From Cacajao melanocephalus (Eukaryota; Chordata; Mammalia; Primates; Pitheciidae), in assembly GCA_963573385.1 (NCBI GenBank), contig CAUYLG010051967.1, positions 78,413 through 142,412 of the forward strand: DNA of 64,000 nucleotides, given 5' to 3'. The position numbers were made by a program, and so were the translations under genes. Position 1 is the first letter of the stretch. Every line of letters begins with the position of its first letter. Below the pieces are notes generated by a model. The model did not search any database and was not told where the DNA came from. It was given only the letters and a program-made list of their open reading frames with translations. This document shows positions 1 through 16,310 of the stretch, one piece after another.

Positions 1-477
<477 letters not shown>

Positions 478-483
478 CCCCAA

Positions 484-651
484 TTTTTTTTTTTTTTTTT
501 TTTAGAGACAGGGTCTTGCTCTGTCATGCAGACAGGAGTGCAGTGGTGCAATCTCAGCTCACTGCAGCCTTAACCTCCTGGGCCCAAGTGATCCTCCTGC
601 CTCAGCCTCCTGAGTAGTTGGGACTACACATATGCACTACCATCCCCAGCT

Positions 652-685
<34 letters not shown>

Positions 686-799
686 AAATGGGGTCTCACA
701 ATGTTGCAAAGGCGGGTGACTAAATGGTGGGATTAAGTGATCTTCCTGCCTTAGCCTCCTGAAGAGTTGGGATTACAGGCGTAAGCCACATGCCCAGCC
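484..799 (-). mobile_element. Alu (AluJ-like), reverse, with expanded T-runs
   Basis: A 20-T tail precedes a reverse right arm. A second T-run of more than 25 bases (about 657-684) replaces the mid-element A-rich linker. The left arm is strongly diverged. CCAATTT occurs at both edges (480-486 and 798-804) as a short TSD. Confidence 0.88.
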
Positions 800-1639
800 A
801 ATTTCAACATTTTTATTGCTTAGAATGAGCCTAAAGTAAGTGACAGGATTTTTTTTGACACCTTTATGCAGCTTCCACATGACCTGGGCATACCCTAAGT
901 GTCTCAATCACTGTTTCTGCCTGACCTGTTCAGAAGTGTGGCAGGCTTGGGTGACATGGCTCACAGGTGTGTGTGCCTGCACCTACTACTGCACTAAGAC
1001 ATTGAAATCCTGAACATGGCACAACTGAAGTTTGGGCAACTCTAATCTAAAATAACATTAAATTTGAGCCTCTGTAATCAATGTTGCAGATGTGTCTCCA
1101 GACCTGTGAAACTGGGACGGGTCGTAGCGGCACAGCTGGCTGTGAAGAGTGGCGCACAGCACTCAGAGCAGGTGGCCTCCCCCAGCTGGATGCCTGGAGC
1201 TGCTCCTTTCCTTCTACAGCCTGTGGCTGTGGCCTCCAAGCCTCTGCTCTTCTCCCTGCCTTCACTGACAGCCCTGCCAGGGAGCTAAGCGTGCTCATCT
1301 CCCAGAGTCTGGGTGTATGAAAGGTTGAGGATAATCCCTTTCTTCCCCTTCAAGCCAGTATTGCAACCCTACCCCTAAGTAAGTACAGAGTTTAAACCCC
1401 TAGCCTGCCTCCTTCTCAAAATGAAGCTCCTCTTGGGCTTCCAGGTTCCCCTGGACAGTTTCAGTCCTTGGCCCCTTTTTTTCCACATGTGCTGCACGTT
1501 GATGGAGATGTAAAGATGGTCTCCTAAAAGAGGAACTAAGATTTGTCCATACCGAATGGAAATTCAACATAGATCACGTTAAGTATAGCAAGATACAGAT
1601 AGAACGAGATGGGAGTGGAGGCAAAAATACTTATGCGTA
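800..1639. other. Unique sequence, no gene recognised
   Basis: About 840 bases with no recognised repeat. Overlapping short open frames at 1047-1320 on both strands have no known domain, no convincing start context and no homology that I recognise. They look like chance frames. Confidence 0.5.
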
Positions 1640-1955
<316 letters not shown>

Positions 1956-2009
1956 TTATGAATAAAAGAAGGTCTATAGACAAATTACTCTGGGAATATT
2001 TTTGTTTTT

Positions 2010-2635
2010 TGCTTTTTAAAGATATATATATATAATAGCAGTTTTATGTTCACGGCAAAATTGAGAAGGAAGGCACAGAGATGTCCCATATAGCCCCTCA
2101 CCCCACATGCATAGACTCCCCATTCCCAGCTTCCTCCACCAGAGTGGTACATTTTTTTACAACTGATGAGCCTTACATTGACACATCATTATGACCCAAA
2201 GTCTACAGTTTACATGAGGATTCACTCTTGGTGTTAAACATTCTATGCATAATAACACGTTTTCACCACTTTAAGTATAGTATAATAGAGAACTTTCACT
2301 GCCCTAAAAATCCTCTGCGTTCTGCCCATTCGTTGCTCCTTCCCCTCTTAACCCCTAGCAATGACTGACTTTTTGTTTTGCCTTTTCCAGAGTGTCATAT
2401 AGTTGGAATCATACAATATGTAGCCTTTTCAGATTCTCTCACTCAGTAATGGCGTTTAAGTTTCCTCCATGTCTTTTCATGACTTGATAGCTCATTTCTT
2501 TTTGGCACTGAATAGTATTCCAGTGTCTGGATATACTACTGTTTATTTATGCATTCACATACTGAGGGACATCTTGGTTGCTTCCAAATTTTGGCATTAT
2601 GTGTCATTCTGTATAAAGCCACTCTAGCTGGGCGG
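2010..2635 (-). mobile_element. Old L1 (L1M-type) 3' UTR, reverse
   Basis: The plus strand starts with the reverse complement of an L1 3' tail (tttttaaag) and runs through the recognisable L1M 3'UTR block: ttcacggcaaaattgag, the 'accagagtggtacat' segment, and 'catatagttggaatcatac'. It is the 3' end of one reverse-strand element that continues to about 8,130 and is interrupted by Alus. The subfamily is not assigned. Confidence 0.85.
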
Positions 2636-2844
2636 CTCCTGGGTTCAAGCAATTCTCCTGCCTCAGCCTCCTGAGTAGCTAGGATTACAGGTACCACCAC
2701 CACATCCGGCTAATCTTTATATTTTTAGTAGAGATGGGGTTTCACCATGTTGGCCAGGCTGGTCTCAAACTCCTGACCTTGTGATCCTCCTGCCTCAGCC
2801 TCCCAAAGTGCTTGGATTACAGGCATGAGGTATTGCGCCCGGCC
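2636..2844 (-). mobile_element. Alu, reverse, 3'-truncated
   Basis: About 210 bases. The element lacks its poly-A tail and the outer part of the right arm, and begins abruptly at 'ctcctgggttcaagc'. It sits inside L1 sequence that resumes at 2845. Confidence 0.88.
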
Positions 2845-3154
<310 letters not shown>

Positions 3155-3604
3155 TAAGTGTTACTTGAAAGCACGTTGTTTAATTTTCACATATTTCAAA
3201 GATTTCAAGTTAACTTTCTGTTATTGATTTCTAGTTTAATTCCACTGTGGTCTGAGAATAGATTTTGTATGATTCTATTCTTTTAAATTAGTTAAGGCAT
3301 GTTTTATGGCCCAGAATGTGGTCTGTCTTGATGAATGTTTTGTGTGGGCTTGAGAAGAATGTATATTCTGCTATTGTTGGATGAAAACGTGTATGCATGT
3401 CAATTATATCCAGTTGATTGATGGTGCATTGAATTCAACTGTCTTTACTGATTTTCTGCCTACTGATTTGTCCATTTCTGAAAGAGGGGTGTTAAGTCTC
3501 CAACTGTAATAGTACATTAATCTATTTATCCTTACAGTGCTAACAGTTTTTGCCTCACGTAGTTTGACACTTTGTTGTTAGGTGCTTACATGTTAAGAAT
3601 TGTT

Positions 3605-3903
3605 GCCAGGTACCGTGGCTCACACCTGTAATCCCAGTACTTTGGGAGGCCAAAGTGGGCGGATCATTGAGGTCAGGAATTTAAGACCAGCCTGAGCAAC
3701 ATGGAGAAACCCCGTCTCTACTAAAAATACAAAATCAGCCAGGCATGGTGGTGTATGCCTGTAATCCTAGCTACTAGGGAGACTGAGGCAGGAGAATCGC
3801 TTGACTGGGAGGTGGAGGTTGTGGTGAGCTGAGATCGCGCCATTGCACTCCAGCCTGGGCAACAAGAGTGAAACTCCATCTCAAAAGTTAAAAAAAAAAA
3901 AAA
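3605..3903 (+). mobile_element. Alu, full dimer, forward, 10-bp TSD
   Basis: Perfect TSD AAGAATTGTT at 3595-3604 and 3904-3913. It inserted into the L1 ORF2 remnant, which reads on without loss across the insertion. Confidence 0.96.
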
Positions 3904-4018
3904 AAGAATTGTTATGTTTTTGGAGATTTGACTCCTTTATCATTATGTAATACCTTTCTTTATCCTTGATGACTTCCTTTGCTTTGAAGTTTACTCTGTC
4001 TGAAATTAATATAGTACT

Positions 4019-4939
<921 letters not shown>

Positions 4940-4970
4940 CCATCCATTTACTTTTAATCTATATGTGTGG

Positions 4971-5283
4971 TTTTTTTTTGTTTTTGTTTTTGTTTTTGGT
5001 ACAAGGTCTTATTCTGCCACCCATCACCCAGGCTGGAGTGCAGTGGCATCATCTTGACTCACTGCAGCCTCAAATACCTGGGCTTCACCAATCTTCCTGC
5101 CTCAGCCTCCCAAGTAGCTAGGACTACAGGCACACACCCCAACACCCAGCTATTTTCTTATTTTTTGTAGAGGCAGGGTCTCACTATGTTGCCCCGGCTA
5201 GTCTTACTCCTGGCCTCAAGTAATCCTCCCCTCTCAGCCTCCCGAAGTGCTGGGGTTACAGGGATGAGCCACCACACTCAGTG
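4971..5283 (-). mobile_element. Alu (AluJ-like), reverse
   Basis: The tail is a (TTTTTG)n run. The left arm reads 'gggtctcactatgttgcc', an AluJ-like form. 'accatcaccc' near 5,020 is a small local duplication. No clear TSD. Confidence 0.92.
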
Positions 5284-5925
5284 GATCAGTATGTATCTTT
5301 ATGTTTCATGTGAGTTTCTTGTGCACACATATAGTTGGGTCTTCTTTTTGTGTCCATCCTGACAATTTCTGCCTTTGAATCATGCATTTAGACCATTGAC
5401 ATTCAAAGTGATTACTGATATAACTGGATCTACCACATTTGTTACTATCTTTCTATTTGTTGCCTTCATTCTTTGCTCCTATTTTCGTCTTCCACTTTTT
5501 TACTCTGCCTTTGGTGGTTTTAACTGAGCATTTTATATTATCCCATTTTCTCTCCTTTCATGGCATATCAGCTGTATTTTTTTTTAACTTTTTTTAGTTA
5601 TTGCCCTAGAATTTGCAGTTTACAAGTACAACAAATCCAAGAGCACTTTCAAATAACACTATACCATTTCATGGATAGTGTGAGTACCTTATAATAACAA
5701 AACAATCCTAATTCCTCCATCCCGTTTCGTGTATCATTGCTGTCATTCATTTTACCCACACATATGTGTGTATATATATATGTGTGCATACATCATAAAA
5801 CATATACATAAGTATACATAATCAAATATATTATTGATATTTTGACTTGTTTGTTTTGAACAATTAGATCCATTAAGTATAAGAAACAAAATATTACTTT
5901 GTATATCACAAATATATGAAATTTT
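5284..5925 (-). mobile_element. L1, reverse, ORF2 start and inter-ORF region
   Basis: The plus strand shows the antisense of old L1 ORF2 5' sequence: 'atatagttgggtcttc', 'gacaatttctgccttt', and 'cattgctgtcattcattttac'. It includes a short TG/TA run (5763-5785). It is continuous with the L1 segments on either side of the Alu at 5926-6227. Confidence 0.8.
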
Positions 5926-6227
5926 TCTCTTTTTTTTTTTCTTTTTTTGAGACAGAGTTTTGCTCTTCTTGCCCAGTCTGGAGTACAATGGCTCAATCTC
6001 AGCTCACTGCAACCTCTGCTCCCGTGTTCAAGTGATTCTCCTGCCTCAGTCTCCCAAGTAACTGGGATTACAGGTGCGCACCACCACGCCCACCTAATTC
6101 TTGTATTTTTAATAGAGATGAGGTTTCACTATGTTGGCCAGGCTGGTCTCGAACTCCTGACCTCAAGTGATCTGCCCACCTCAGCCCTCAAAGTGCTGAA
6201 TTACAGGCATGAGCCATCGCTCCTGGC
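5926..6227 (-). mobile_element. Alu, full dimer, reverse
   Basis: TSD TGAAATTTT at 5917-5925 and 6228-6236. The T-tail is interrupted by a C. Confidence 0.95.
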
Positions 6228-6362
6228 TGAAATTTTCATTTGTTAATTTTAAAAAAGAATAAGAAGAAAAGTTTTTCTTTTACCTTCATTTATTCTTTCT
6301 TTGATGTTTCCCTTTTCTTTAAGTAGATCTGAGTTTCTGACCTAGTTCACATTCCTCCTCTC
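6228..6362 (-). mobile_element. L1 inter-ORF segment, reverse
   Basis: A short AT-rich piece of the same reverse L1, between the Alu ending at 6227 and the Alu fragment at 6363. Assigned by position and continuity more than by its own sequence. Confidence 0.6.
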
Positions 6363-6440
6363 TGGAACTCCTGGCCTCAAGTGATCTGCCCGCTTCAGCC
6401 TCCCAAAGAGCTGTTACAGACATGAGCCACCATGCCTGGC
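6363..6440 (-). mobile_element. Alu 5' fragment, 78 bases, reverse
   Basis: Only the first roughly 80 bases of an Alu are present, from 'ggaactcctggcctcaag' to 'catgcctggc'. It has no tail or right arm and lies inside the L1. Confidence 0.88.
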
Positions 6441-7262
6441 TTCATTTTCCTTCTTTGTAAATAACTTCTTTCAATATTTCTTGCAAGACAGAGCTACTAG
6501 CAACAAATCCTCTTAATTTTGTTTGTCTGAGAAAGTCTTTATTTCTCCTTCTCTTTAGAGGGATTATTTTGCAAGATAGAGATTTCCAGGTTGGTGGATT
6601 TTTTTCTTTCAATGCTTTGAATATTTCACTCCACTTTCTTCTTTACCTGTTTCTGGAGAAATCTGATGTAATTCTTATCTTCGTTCTTCAATAGGTAAGA
6701 TTTTGTTTTTCTTGTGGATTCTTTCAGGACTTTTTATTTGTCTTTGACTTTTGGTAGTTCTTTGGGCATTTATCCTGCTTGATTTTCTCTGAGTTTTCTG
6801 TATCTGTAATTTGGCATCTGGCATTAGTTTGAGAAAAATGCTCAGTCATTATTGTTTCAAAGATTTTTTCTGTTCTTTTCTGCCTCCTCCTTCGGTTATT
6901 TCTATTACACATATTTTGGACCTGTTGTAGTTGTCCCAGAGTTCTTGAACATTCTGTTCTATTTTCTCAGTCTTTGTCTCTTTGCCTTGCCATTTAGGGG
7001 CTTTCTATGAGGTATGCTTAAGCTCAGAGATTCTTTCCTTAGCCACGTCCAGTCTACTAATGAGCGCATGAATGGCATTCTTCATTTCTGTCAGTGTTTT
7101 CATCTCTGGCATTCCTTTTTGGTTCTCTCTTAGGGTGTCCATCTCTCCATGTCCATTGCCCACCTCTTCTTGCATGCTGCCTGCTTTATTCATTAGCATC
7201 CTTAGCATACTCAACATAGTTGTTTTAAATTCTTGGTCTGACACAGTCCAATATCCCTGCCC
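6441..7262 (-). pseudogene. L1 ORF1 remnant
   Basis: A minus-strand frame at 7244-7005 begins MSDQEFKTTM and ends in SRLDVAKERISELKHTS, a helical heptad-rich stretch matching the coiled-coil region of ancient L1 ORF1 proteins. The downstream frame (6912-6724) carries a KIFETIMTEHFSQTNAR-like block, matching the next ORF1 region (FEEIM-type). Frameshifts and stops separate the two blocks. ORF1p is the RNA-binding chaperone of the L1 particle, but this copy cannot make one. An origin from the related ORF1-only HAL1 elements is possible for this part alone; the adjoining ORF2 remnant favours L1. Confidence 0.8.
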
Positions 7263-8130
7263 TGTCTAGTTCTAATGCTGGCTCTTGTCTTCCAGTTGTG
7301 TGTTTTTCCTTTTAGTATGCCTTGTAATTTTTTTCTTGATCGTCAGATGTAGTATATCAGGCAAAAGGAACTGCTATAGATAGGCCCTAGTATGTGGTGG
7401 TAAAATCTGAGGGGAGGGGAAGTGTTCTATGGTTCTATGGTTGGGTGTCAGTCTTTTAGTGAGCCTATGCCTCTGGATGGAACATCACAAATGCTTTTAA
7501 GTACCCCCACCTTAGGTGGGTCAGGATAGCTATAATGCGCTGAAATCGCATCTTCCCCTTCCCCAGGTCACTTGGGTGCTAATAAAACCTCAGCAAGTTT
7601 GGCTCCGGTTAAACAGTTCTCCTGAGCTCAGGCCTTGTTAAGAAGAACACACAGAATGCTCTGGCCTATTTTGAAATGTTTTTTCCCTTCGCCTTGCCAG
7701 AAGCATGAGGAGATGTTTCTCTGACATTTACTATAGAACTTGGGGCAGCTCCTACAGGTAAAACTCACAAAAGCATTTCCTCCAATGTTCACTCCCATGA
7801 CTTGGTCACCCTGGAGTTTTTAACTTGTCCATTCTGAGCCTCCAAGCAATCTTCCAACCACCGTACAGGTTTTCCTAGCTGGCACTGGTTCCTGAGAAAA
7901 ATTGCCCTTGTGAGTCTGCCCTAGTAAGCCATGACTCCCGGTATTCACCTGTCTGTCTCGCCAATCTTGGGGGCAGTGGTTTGCCCTACATCCTTACCTC
8001 TCTTTTGAATCCAAGAAGAGTCGTTGATTTTTCAGTTTCCTCAGCTTTTTACTTGTTAGCATGGAGTGGCTACTTCCAAGTGCCATATATGCAGAACCAG
8101 AACCCAGAAGTCTCTAGAAATATTTTCAAA
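7263..8130 (-). mobile_element. Old L1 5' UTR region, reverse
   Basis: The plus strand carries recognisable antisense sequence upstream of ancient L1 ORF1: 'cttttagtatgccttgta', 'cagtcttttagtgagcct', 'gaatccaagaagagtcg', and 'agaagtctctaga' near 8,106. It is uninterrupted and contains no gene. It should have held the L1 promoter, now decayed. Confidence 0.75.
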
Positions 8131-8190
8131 TGGAAGTTCTAGAAAACTATTTGATAGTGTAATATGTGTCAAGAGATTTTAAAATGACTT

Positions 8191-9556
<1,366 letters not shown>

Positions 9557-9614
9557 AGAAGCAGGTGTGCCTATATGTGAATGCAAATGAGTAGATTTCA
9601 TGGGCTATTTTATA

Positions 9615-9652
9615 CACACACACACAGACACACATACACACACACATATTTA
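9615..9652. repeat. (CA)n microsatellite, imperfect
   Basis: CA dinucleotides interrupted by GA and TA units, likely polymorphic in length. Confidence 0.9.
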
Positions 9653-9689
9653 TACACTGTTTCTGATTACCATAAAAAAGAAACATCTT

Positions 9690-10007
9690 GGCTGAACGTG
9701 GTGGCTCACATATGTAATCCCAGTACTCTGGGAGGCCGAGGTGGGTGGATCATCTGAGGTCGGGAGTTCATGACCAGCCTGGCCGAGATGCTGAAACCCT
9801 GTCTCTACTAAAAATGCAAAAAAAATTAAAATTAGCTAAGTGCGATGGCAGGCACCTGTAGTCCCAACTACTCAGACGGCTGAGGCTGGAGAATCACTTG
9901 AACTCAGGAGGTGGAGGTCGCAGTGAGCCAAGACCACGCCATTGCACTCCAGCCTGGGTGACAAGAATGAAACTCCATCTCAAAAAAAAAAAAAAAGAAA
10001 AGAAAAG
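9690..10007 (+). mobile_element. Alu, full dimer, forward (first of tandem pair)
   Basis: Starts 'ggctgaacgtggtggctc'. The tail is an A15 run ending in AAAAG-type units. A second forward Alu starts two bases later. Confidence 0.95.
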
Positions 10008-10008
10008 C

Positions 10009-10317
10009 GGTCAGGCGTGGTGGCTGACACTTGTAATTCCAGCAGTCTGGGAGGCCAAGGCGGACAGATCAGGAGGTCAGGAGTTCAAGACCAGCCTGAC
10101 CAACACAGTGAAACCCTGTCTCTCCCAAAAATACAAAAATTAGCTAGGTGTGGTGGCGGGCGCCTGTAGTTCCAGCTACTGGGGAGGCTGGGGCAGGAGA
10201 ATCACTTGAACTCCGGAGGTGGAGGTTGCAGTGAGTCTAGATCGCACCACTGCACTCCAGCCTGGGCGACAGAGCCAGACTCCATCTCAAAAAAAAAAAA
10301 AAAAAAACAAAAAAAAA
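10009..10317 (+). mobile_element. Alu, full dimer, forward (second of tandem pair)
   Basis: Directly follows the previous Alu's tail, so it probably inserted into that A-rich end. The tail is A19-C-A9. Confidence 0.95.
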
Positions 10318-10918
10318 GCATTTGTTGACTAATTGACTCATTGGTGTATCTAATTTGCCATGCACAGTGAAAGGGTCTTTCTTTCGTTCTTTTTTTTTTT
10401 TTCTGTGTTTTCACAAGCCCCCTGGTGATCCTGATGCAAATTAAGGTCTTAGAATCGCCACTTAAATCCGTAACTGATTGATGTATGGGGGCTATGGAGG
10501 TTTCAAGACTGGCTTCTTTCTCCCGGGTAGTCCTGTAGCACTTGCACTAGACCTGGAGTAAGCAGTGCACCCAGAGTCACACAGAGATGTCAGAAGATCA
10601 AGGGGCCCAGGTTGGAGGAGATGCCAGGGAGGAAGAGCTGCCAGCCACTTTCAAACAAGACAAAGGTTCTCAGCCTCTCAAGTCCAAACTTCTTGTTTCA
10701 GTGTGAGGCACCCCCACACTGTCACTGCTACTAGTGCATGCCACATACTTGTGGGATTTACAGCCACTATGATGAGAGATGGTTTGGGATTACTCCAACC
10801 TAGGAAAGAGATGTGTTTGACAGGCCCACCCCCACTAGACAGATTAAACACAATGAAGGGCTCAGGTGAAGATGAATGTCTCTCTCCTGTCACCCAGCCC
10901 TGCCTCTCAGGAGAGGGG
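10318..10918. other. Unique sequence, no gene recognised
   Basis: Contains a 13-T run near 10,390 and a 132-codon open frame that begins at 10,565 and runs into the next Alu. No domain, no splice-bounded exon and no known product can be supported. Confidence 0.5.
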
Positions 10919-10936
10919 AGAAAGCTTCTGAAGGCA

Positions 10937-12859
<1,923 letters not shown>

Positions 12860-12869
12860 GAGCTGTGAT

Positions 12870-12960
12870 CTAATCCCGGAACCATTTTCGTTATCTGCAA
12901 AATGGGGATAATAACTTTTACGTCAGAAGATTGATGAAAATACTAAATAATTTACTCTAC
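12870..12960 (+). repeat. MIR fragment, forward
   Basis: 'atctgcaaaatggggataat' is the MIR core 3' side. The rest is heavily diverged. Confidence 0.6.
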
Positions 12961-13017
12961 CCTCTGTTCCTTCCTAGAGAAAACTTAAGCAGATTTCAGA
13001 ACAAAGGCACATAAATG

Positions 13018-13240
13018 ATAACAGCTACCATTTATTTCTAAGTACCCACCCTATAAGAATATAGGGTTTTCTCACTTAATTCTGTAGGAGTACATTATGC
13101 TCATGTTACCAGCAAGGAATCTGAGGCCCAGAGAAATGAAATCACTTGTGCAAAGTCACCCAGCTAGCAAGCAGCAGAACTGAGGCCCGTACCCATGTCT
13201 GTCTGGCTCAAGGCATGTGCTGATTGACTGTAACATCATT
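13018..13240 (-). repeat. MIR, reverse
   Basis: Shows 'acagctaccatttatttct', then 'tctgaggcccagagaaatg' and 'caaagtcacccagctagc', in the order expected of a reverse MIR. Near full length. Confidence 0.8.
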
Positions 13241-13414
13241 TGCCTTCATGGGAAAGGATTTGGCAAAATGCTTGTCCCCAGATCTTAAGTAAATTTAGAA
13301 TGCTGAGTCAGATTGGGGCCGAAGGAATCAAAGAATAATTGGGTTATATAATGCTATGATTTTATGCTAATCTTGGCACTAAAGAGAGATTGTCTTGCAA
13401 TCTGAAGACTGTAA

Positions 13415-13580
13415 TTGCCTATCTGGTCTCTAGCCGCTCAGCCTTCAGTCTGGCCTCCCTCCAATCCATTCTCCTCACTGTAGCCACAGAGAACATTCTC
13501 CTGCCTCTATCAGGGGTTCCTGACTGCCCTCAGGATTACATCCAAACCCAGTGGGGCCAGGGCTTGGCCTGGTTTTAGTG
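13415..13580 (+). repeat. L2 fragment, forward
   Basis: 'ctccaatccattctcctcac' followed by 'ccctcaggattacatccaaa' matches the L2 3' coding end. Translated, it would be the end of the L2 reverse-transcriptase ORF, but it is a decayed fragment. Confidence 0.65.
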
Positions 13581-13989
13581 GCCTGTTCTTAGTAGGCCCT
13601 ACTCCGTTTTTAAAATCAAACGCATTAAAATATACCCATATCACTTACTAAATATGAATTCTATCATGTAAAATTTTTGAAACAATTCATGATTTGAATT
13701 TTGGAATTACTAATTTAAATATTCATTTTTTTTTTCTATGTAGGTGCCAAAAAAATTTTTTTCAGGTCTCAAATACTTGGGACCTTCAGGAAGCCCATAG
13801 TCCCAAGTACTGTGCATAGATTATCTAATGATGAACAGCCCTGCCCCCGTATCCTGCTTGTCAGGCTTTCTGTAAATTCCTTTTCTTCTGCCTAGAACTT
13901 TTGTTTCTGCTTCTTCTAAAACTGTGCACTGTCCACACTATGTCCCCTTCCTCCTTGCCCTGCAGTCTAGTAGTTTGAGGTAAGTTCAT
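13581..13989. other. AT-rich spacer, possibly more L2
   Basis: The part around 13,850-13,970 ('ctgcctagaactttt') has an L2-like look but is too diverged to call. Nothing else recognised. Confidence 0.35.
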
Positions 13990-14165
13990 AATGCTTAATC
14001 TGTTTCCTCATTTGTAGAATGGGAATAGCAGTGGTACTAGATAGGATTATTAAGAACATCGAATAAGTTAATACGCCAAAGCCCTTCTACACAAAGTATT
14101 CTGGGTGCTTGTTGGAAATGCAGAAAACAATGCCTGTTGTATAATAAGGACTCAATAAATGATGG
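13990..14165 (+). repeat. MIR, forward
   Basis: 'tgtttcctcatttgtagaa', 'aggattattaagaacat' and 'ggactcaataaatgatgg' lie in MIR order, so the 3' two thirds are present. Confidence 0.8.
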
Positions 14166-14724
14166 CCAGTATGAAGGTGATGAAAGGTCAGGTTTTCACA
14201 GTTGTTTCTGGTTTTCCTTCTTGCTTTACTTTAACTTGCAAACTCTAGTTCAGTGGTTCTCAAATGGTGTTCCTGGGAACTGTGGCACCCTGGGAGCCGG
14301 CCCATGGCACTTCAACTAACGCTGCGGCGGTGATGAAGACCATGGTTCCGGTACTCGGGCACCTTCACTCCCTCTGCAGAGGGAGACAGATGAGGAAAGG
14401 AGCAGTTGCAATAGGTGGTATGATAAGGGCTACCAAAAAGGGAAGTAGAGGTGCTGGAGGACCTAGTGGGGTCAAGGAAAGTGTGATCTAAGACCTGAGA
14501 GATGAGTTGGTAACTCAAGATTCCCCCCAAAAGTGGCAAAATAGTTTCTACTGGAGGAGTCGACTGACTGCTTCCATGATGCGAGCGGGGAGGGAGTTCC
14601 AGAAAAGATGTGACCTCTCGGCCGATGGCAGAGTAGCTGCGGTAAGGCGCGATTCAAACTACCGCTGCTAAGAAAAAAATGTTGGGTTTGGCTTTGCTGC
14701 AAACCAGCCGCTCAGAGGCCGTAC
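14166..14724. other. Unique sequence upstream of the CpG island
   Basis: 'cagtggttctcaaatgg' near 14,252 resembles the common MER5-type hAT motif but is too short to call. CpG content starts to rise after 14,580. No exon supported. Confidence 0.45.
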
Positions 14725-14848
14725 AATGCTTCACCTCTCCGAGCCTCGGCTTCCTCATCGCCAGCCCTACCATGACGACACGTCCCACAGGTCTTGGGAG
14801 GATTAAGTGAGGGGACAGGACGTACAGTTCCAGGCACAAGGTCGTGTT
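14725..14848 (+). repeat. MIR, forward, at the CpG-island edge
   Basis: 'cacctctccgagcctcggct', then 'cttgggaggattaagtgag' and 'cagttccaggcacaagg', follow MIR order. CpGs have been kept at positions usually lost, as expected near an unmethylated island. Confidence 0.75.
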
Positions 14849-15163
14849 CCCCAATCCAGAGTTTCTTCCCTTCTCCCGTTCCCTCGTTTGTGAACCGCGT
14901 CGCAGCGGAGGGGACGCAGGCCCGAGGGCCGGCGCGGCCGCAGCCGCGACCCTTTCTTCCGGCCTGAGGAACCGCACCCTCCCCTCCGCACCCGGCGCGG
15001 GGCTGGGAGGCTGCGATGGTGCGGAGCCTCCAGACAGCCGCGCCGCCGGAGGGCCGCGCCGGAGGGCCGCCGAGGGTCACAGGTGGGGCGCTGTGAGCGA
15101 GAAGACCGGGCCTGGGGTGTTCCTGGCGCCCTCGTGGCTGTTGCTGGAGGCTCGGGCAGCTGC

Positions 15164-15209
15164 GGGGGACAGAGGGGCGCAGGGCGGCCGTGGGGAGCAC
15201 GGGGCGGGG
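15164..15209 (+). promoter_or_regulatory. G-quadruplex-capable G-run cluster
   Basis: Six G-runs of 3-5 G (starting at 15164, 15173, 15182, 15192, 15201 and 15206). The first four are separated by 5, 4 and 7 bases, fitting the G3+N1-7 rule. Inside the CpG island. Confidence 0.7.
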
Positions 15210-15544
15210 TCCGGAGGTGAAGGCGCCGGTCCTGGGGAGGGGAAGGTTCCTGGGCCAGGCAGGCGGCCGCGGCCTTCGCAGGGCGACTTAGGGGAGCGGC
15301 AGGGCGGCCCCAGGCGCTGGGCCAAGAGGCCGCGGCGGCCGGGCTGGCTGGGAAGCGAGGGCCGGGCAGGCTGGCGCGGAGCTGGTCGGGGGCGGCGGCC
15401 GCGCCGGGAGCGCGAGGGCGCGGGGCCCGCGGAAACCAGGTCAGCGGACGCAGGCCGGGGAGCCGCGCAGGGGAGCGGGGCCCGAGCCCACTTCCCGCAT
15501 CCGGTCGGCGGCGCGCTCGGGCTTGGCTTTGAGCGCTGACTCTG

Positions 15545-15552
15545 TCACGTGG
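15545..15552. promoter_or_regulatory. CACGTG E-box (USF/MiT type)
   Basis: TCACGTGG holds the palindromic CACGTG core at 15546-15551, on the 3' shore of the CpG island. Occupancy is inferred only. Confidence 0.5.
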
Positions 15553-15555
15553 CTT

Positions 15556-16310
<755 letters not shown>

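Larger units (their letters stand above)
14881..15555. promoter_or_regulatory. CpG island, probable gene promoter
   Basis: Hand count gives about 85-90 CpG dinucleotides in about 660 bases with very high GC, against near-depletion elsewhere. There are several GGGCGG-type SP1 boxes, TTCCGG ETS-type half sites near 14,958, a CACGTG E-box at the downstream edge, a G-run cluster, and no TATA box. In vertebrates such islands normally mark a transcription start. Plus-strand donor-like sites are CAG|GTGGGG (GT at 15083), GAG|GTGAAG (15217) and CAG|GTCAGC (15440). Direction and gene identity cannot be settled here, and divergent transcription is possible. Confidence 0.85.

Noticed and set aside
14244..14300. 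MER5-type hAT fragment
   Set aside because: Only about 20 bases ('cagtggttctcaaatgg') resemble the family, too little to call.
14844..15539. 231-codon plus-strand open frame over the CpG island
   Set aside because: Glycine/arginine/alanine-rich, overlaps the antisense frame completely, and shows no domain. Kept only as promoter context.
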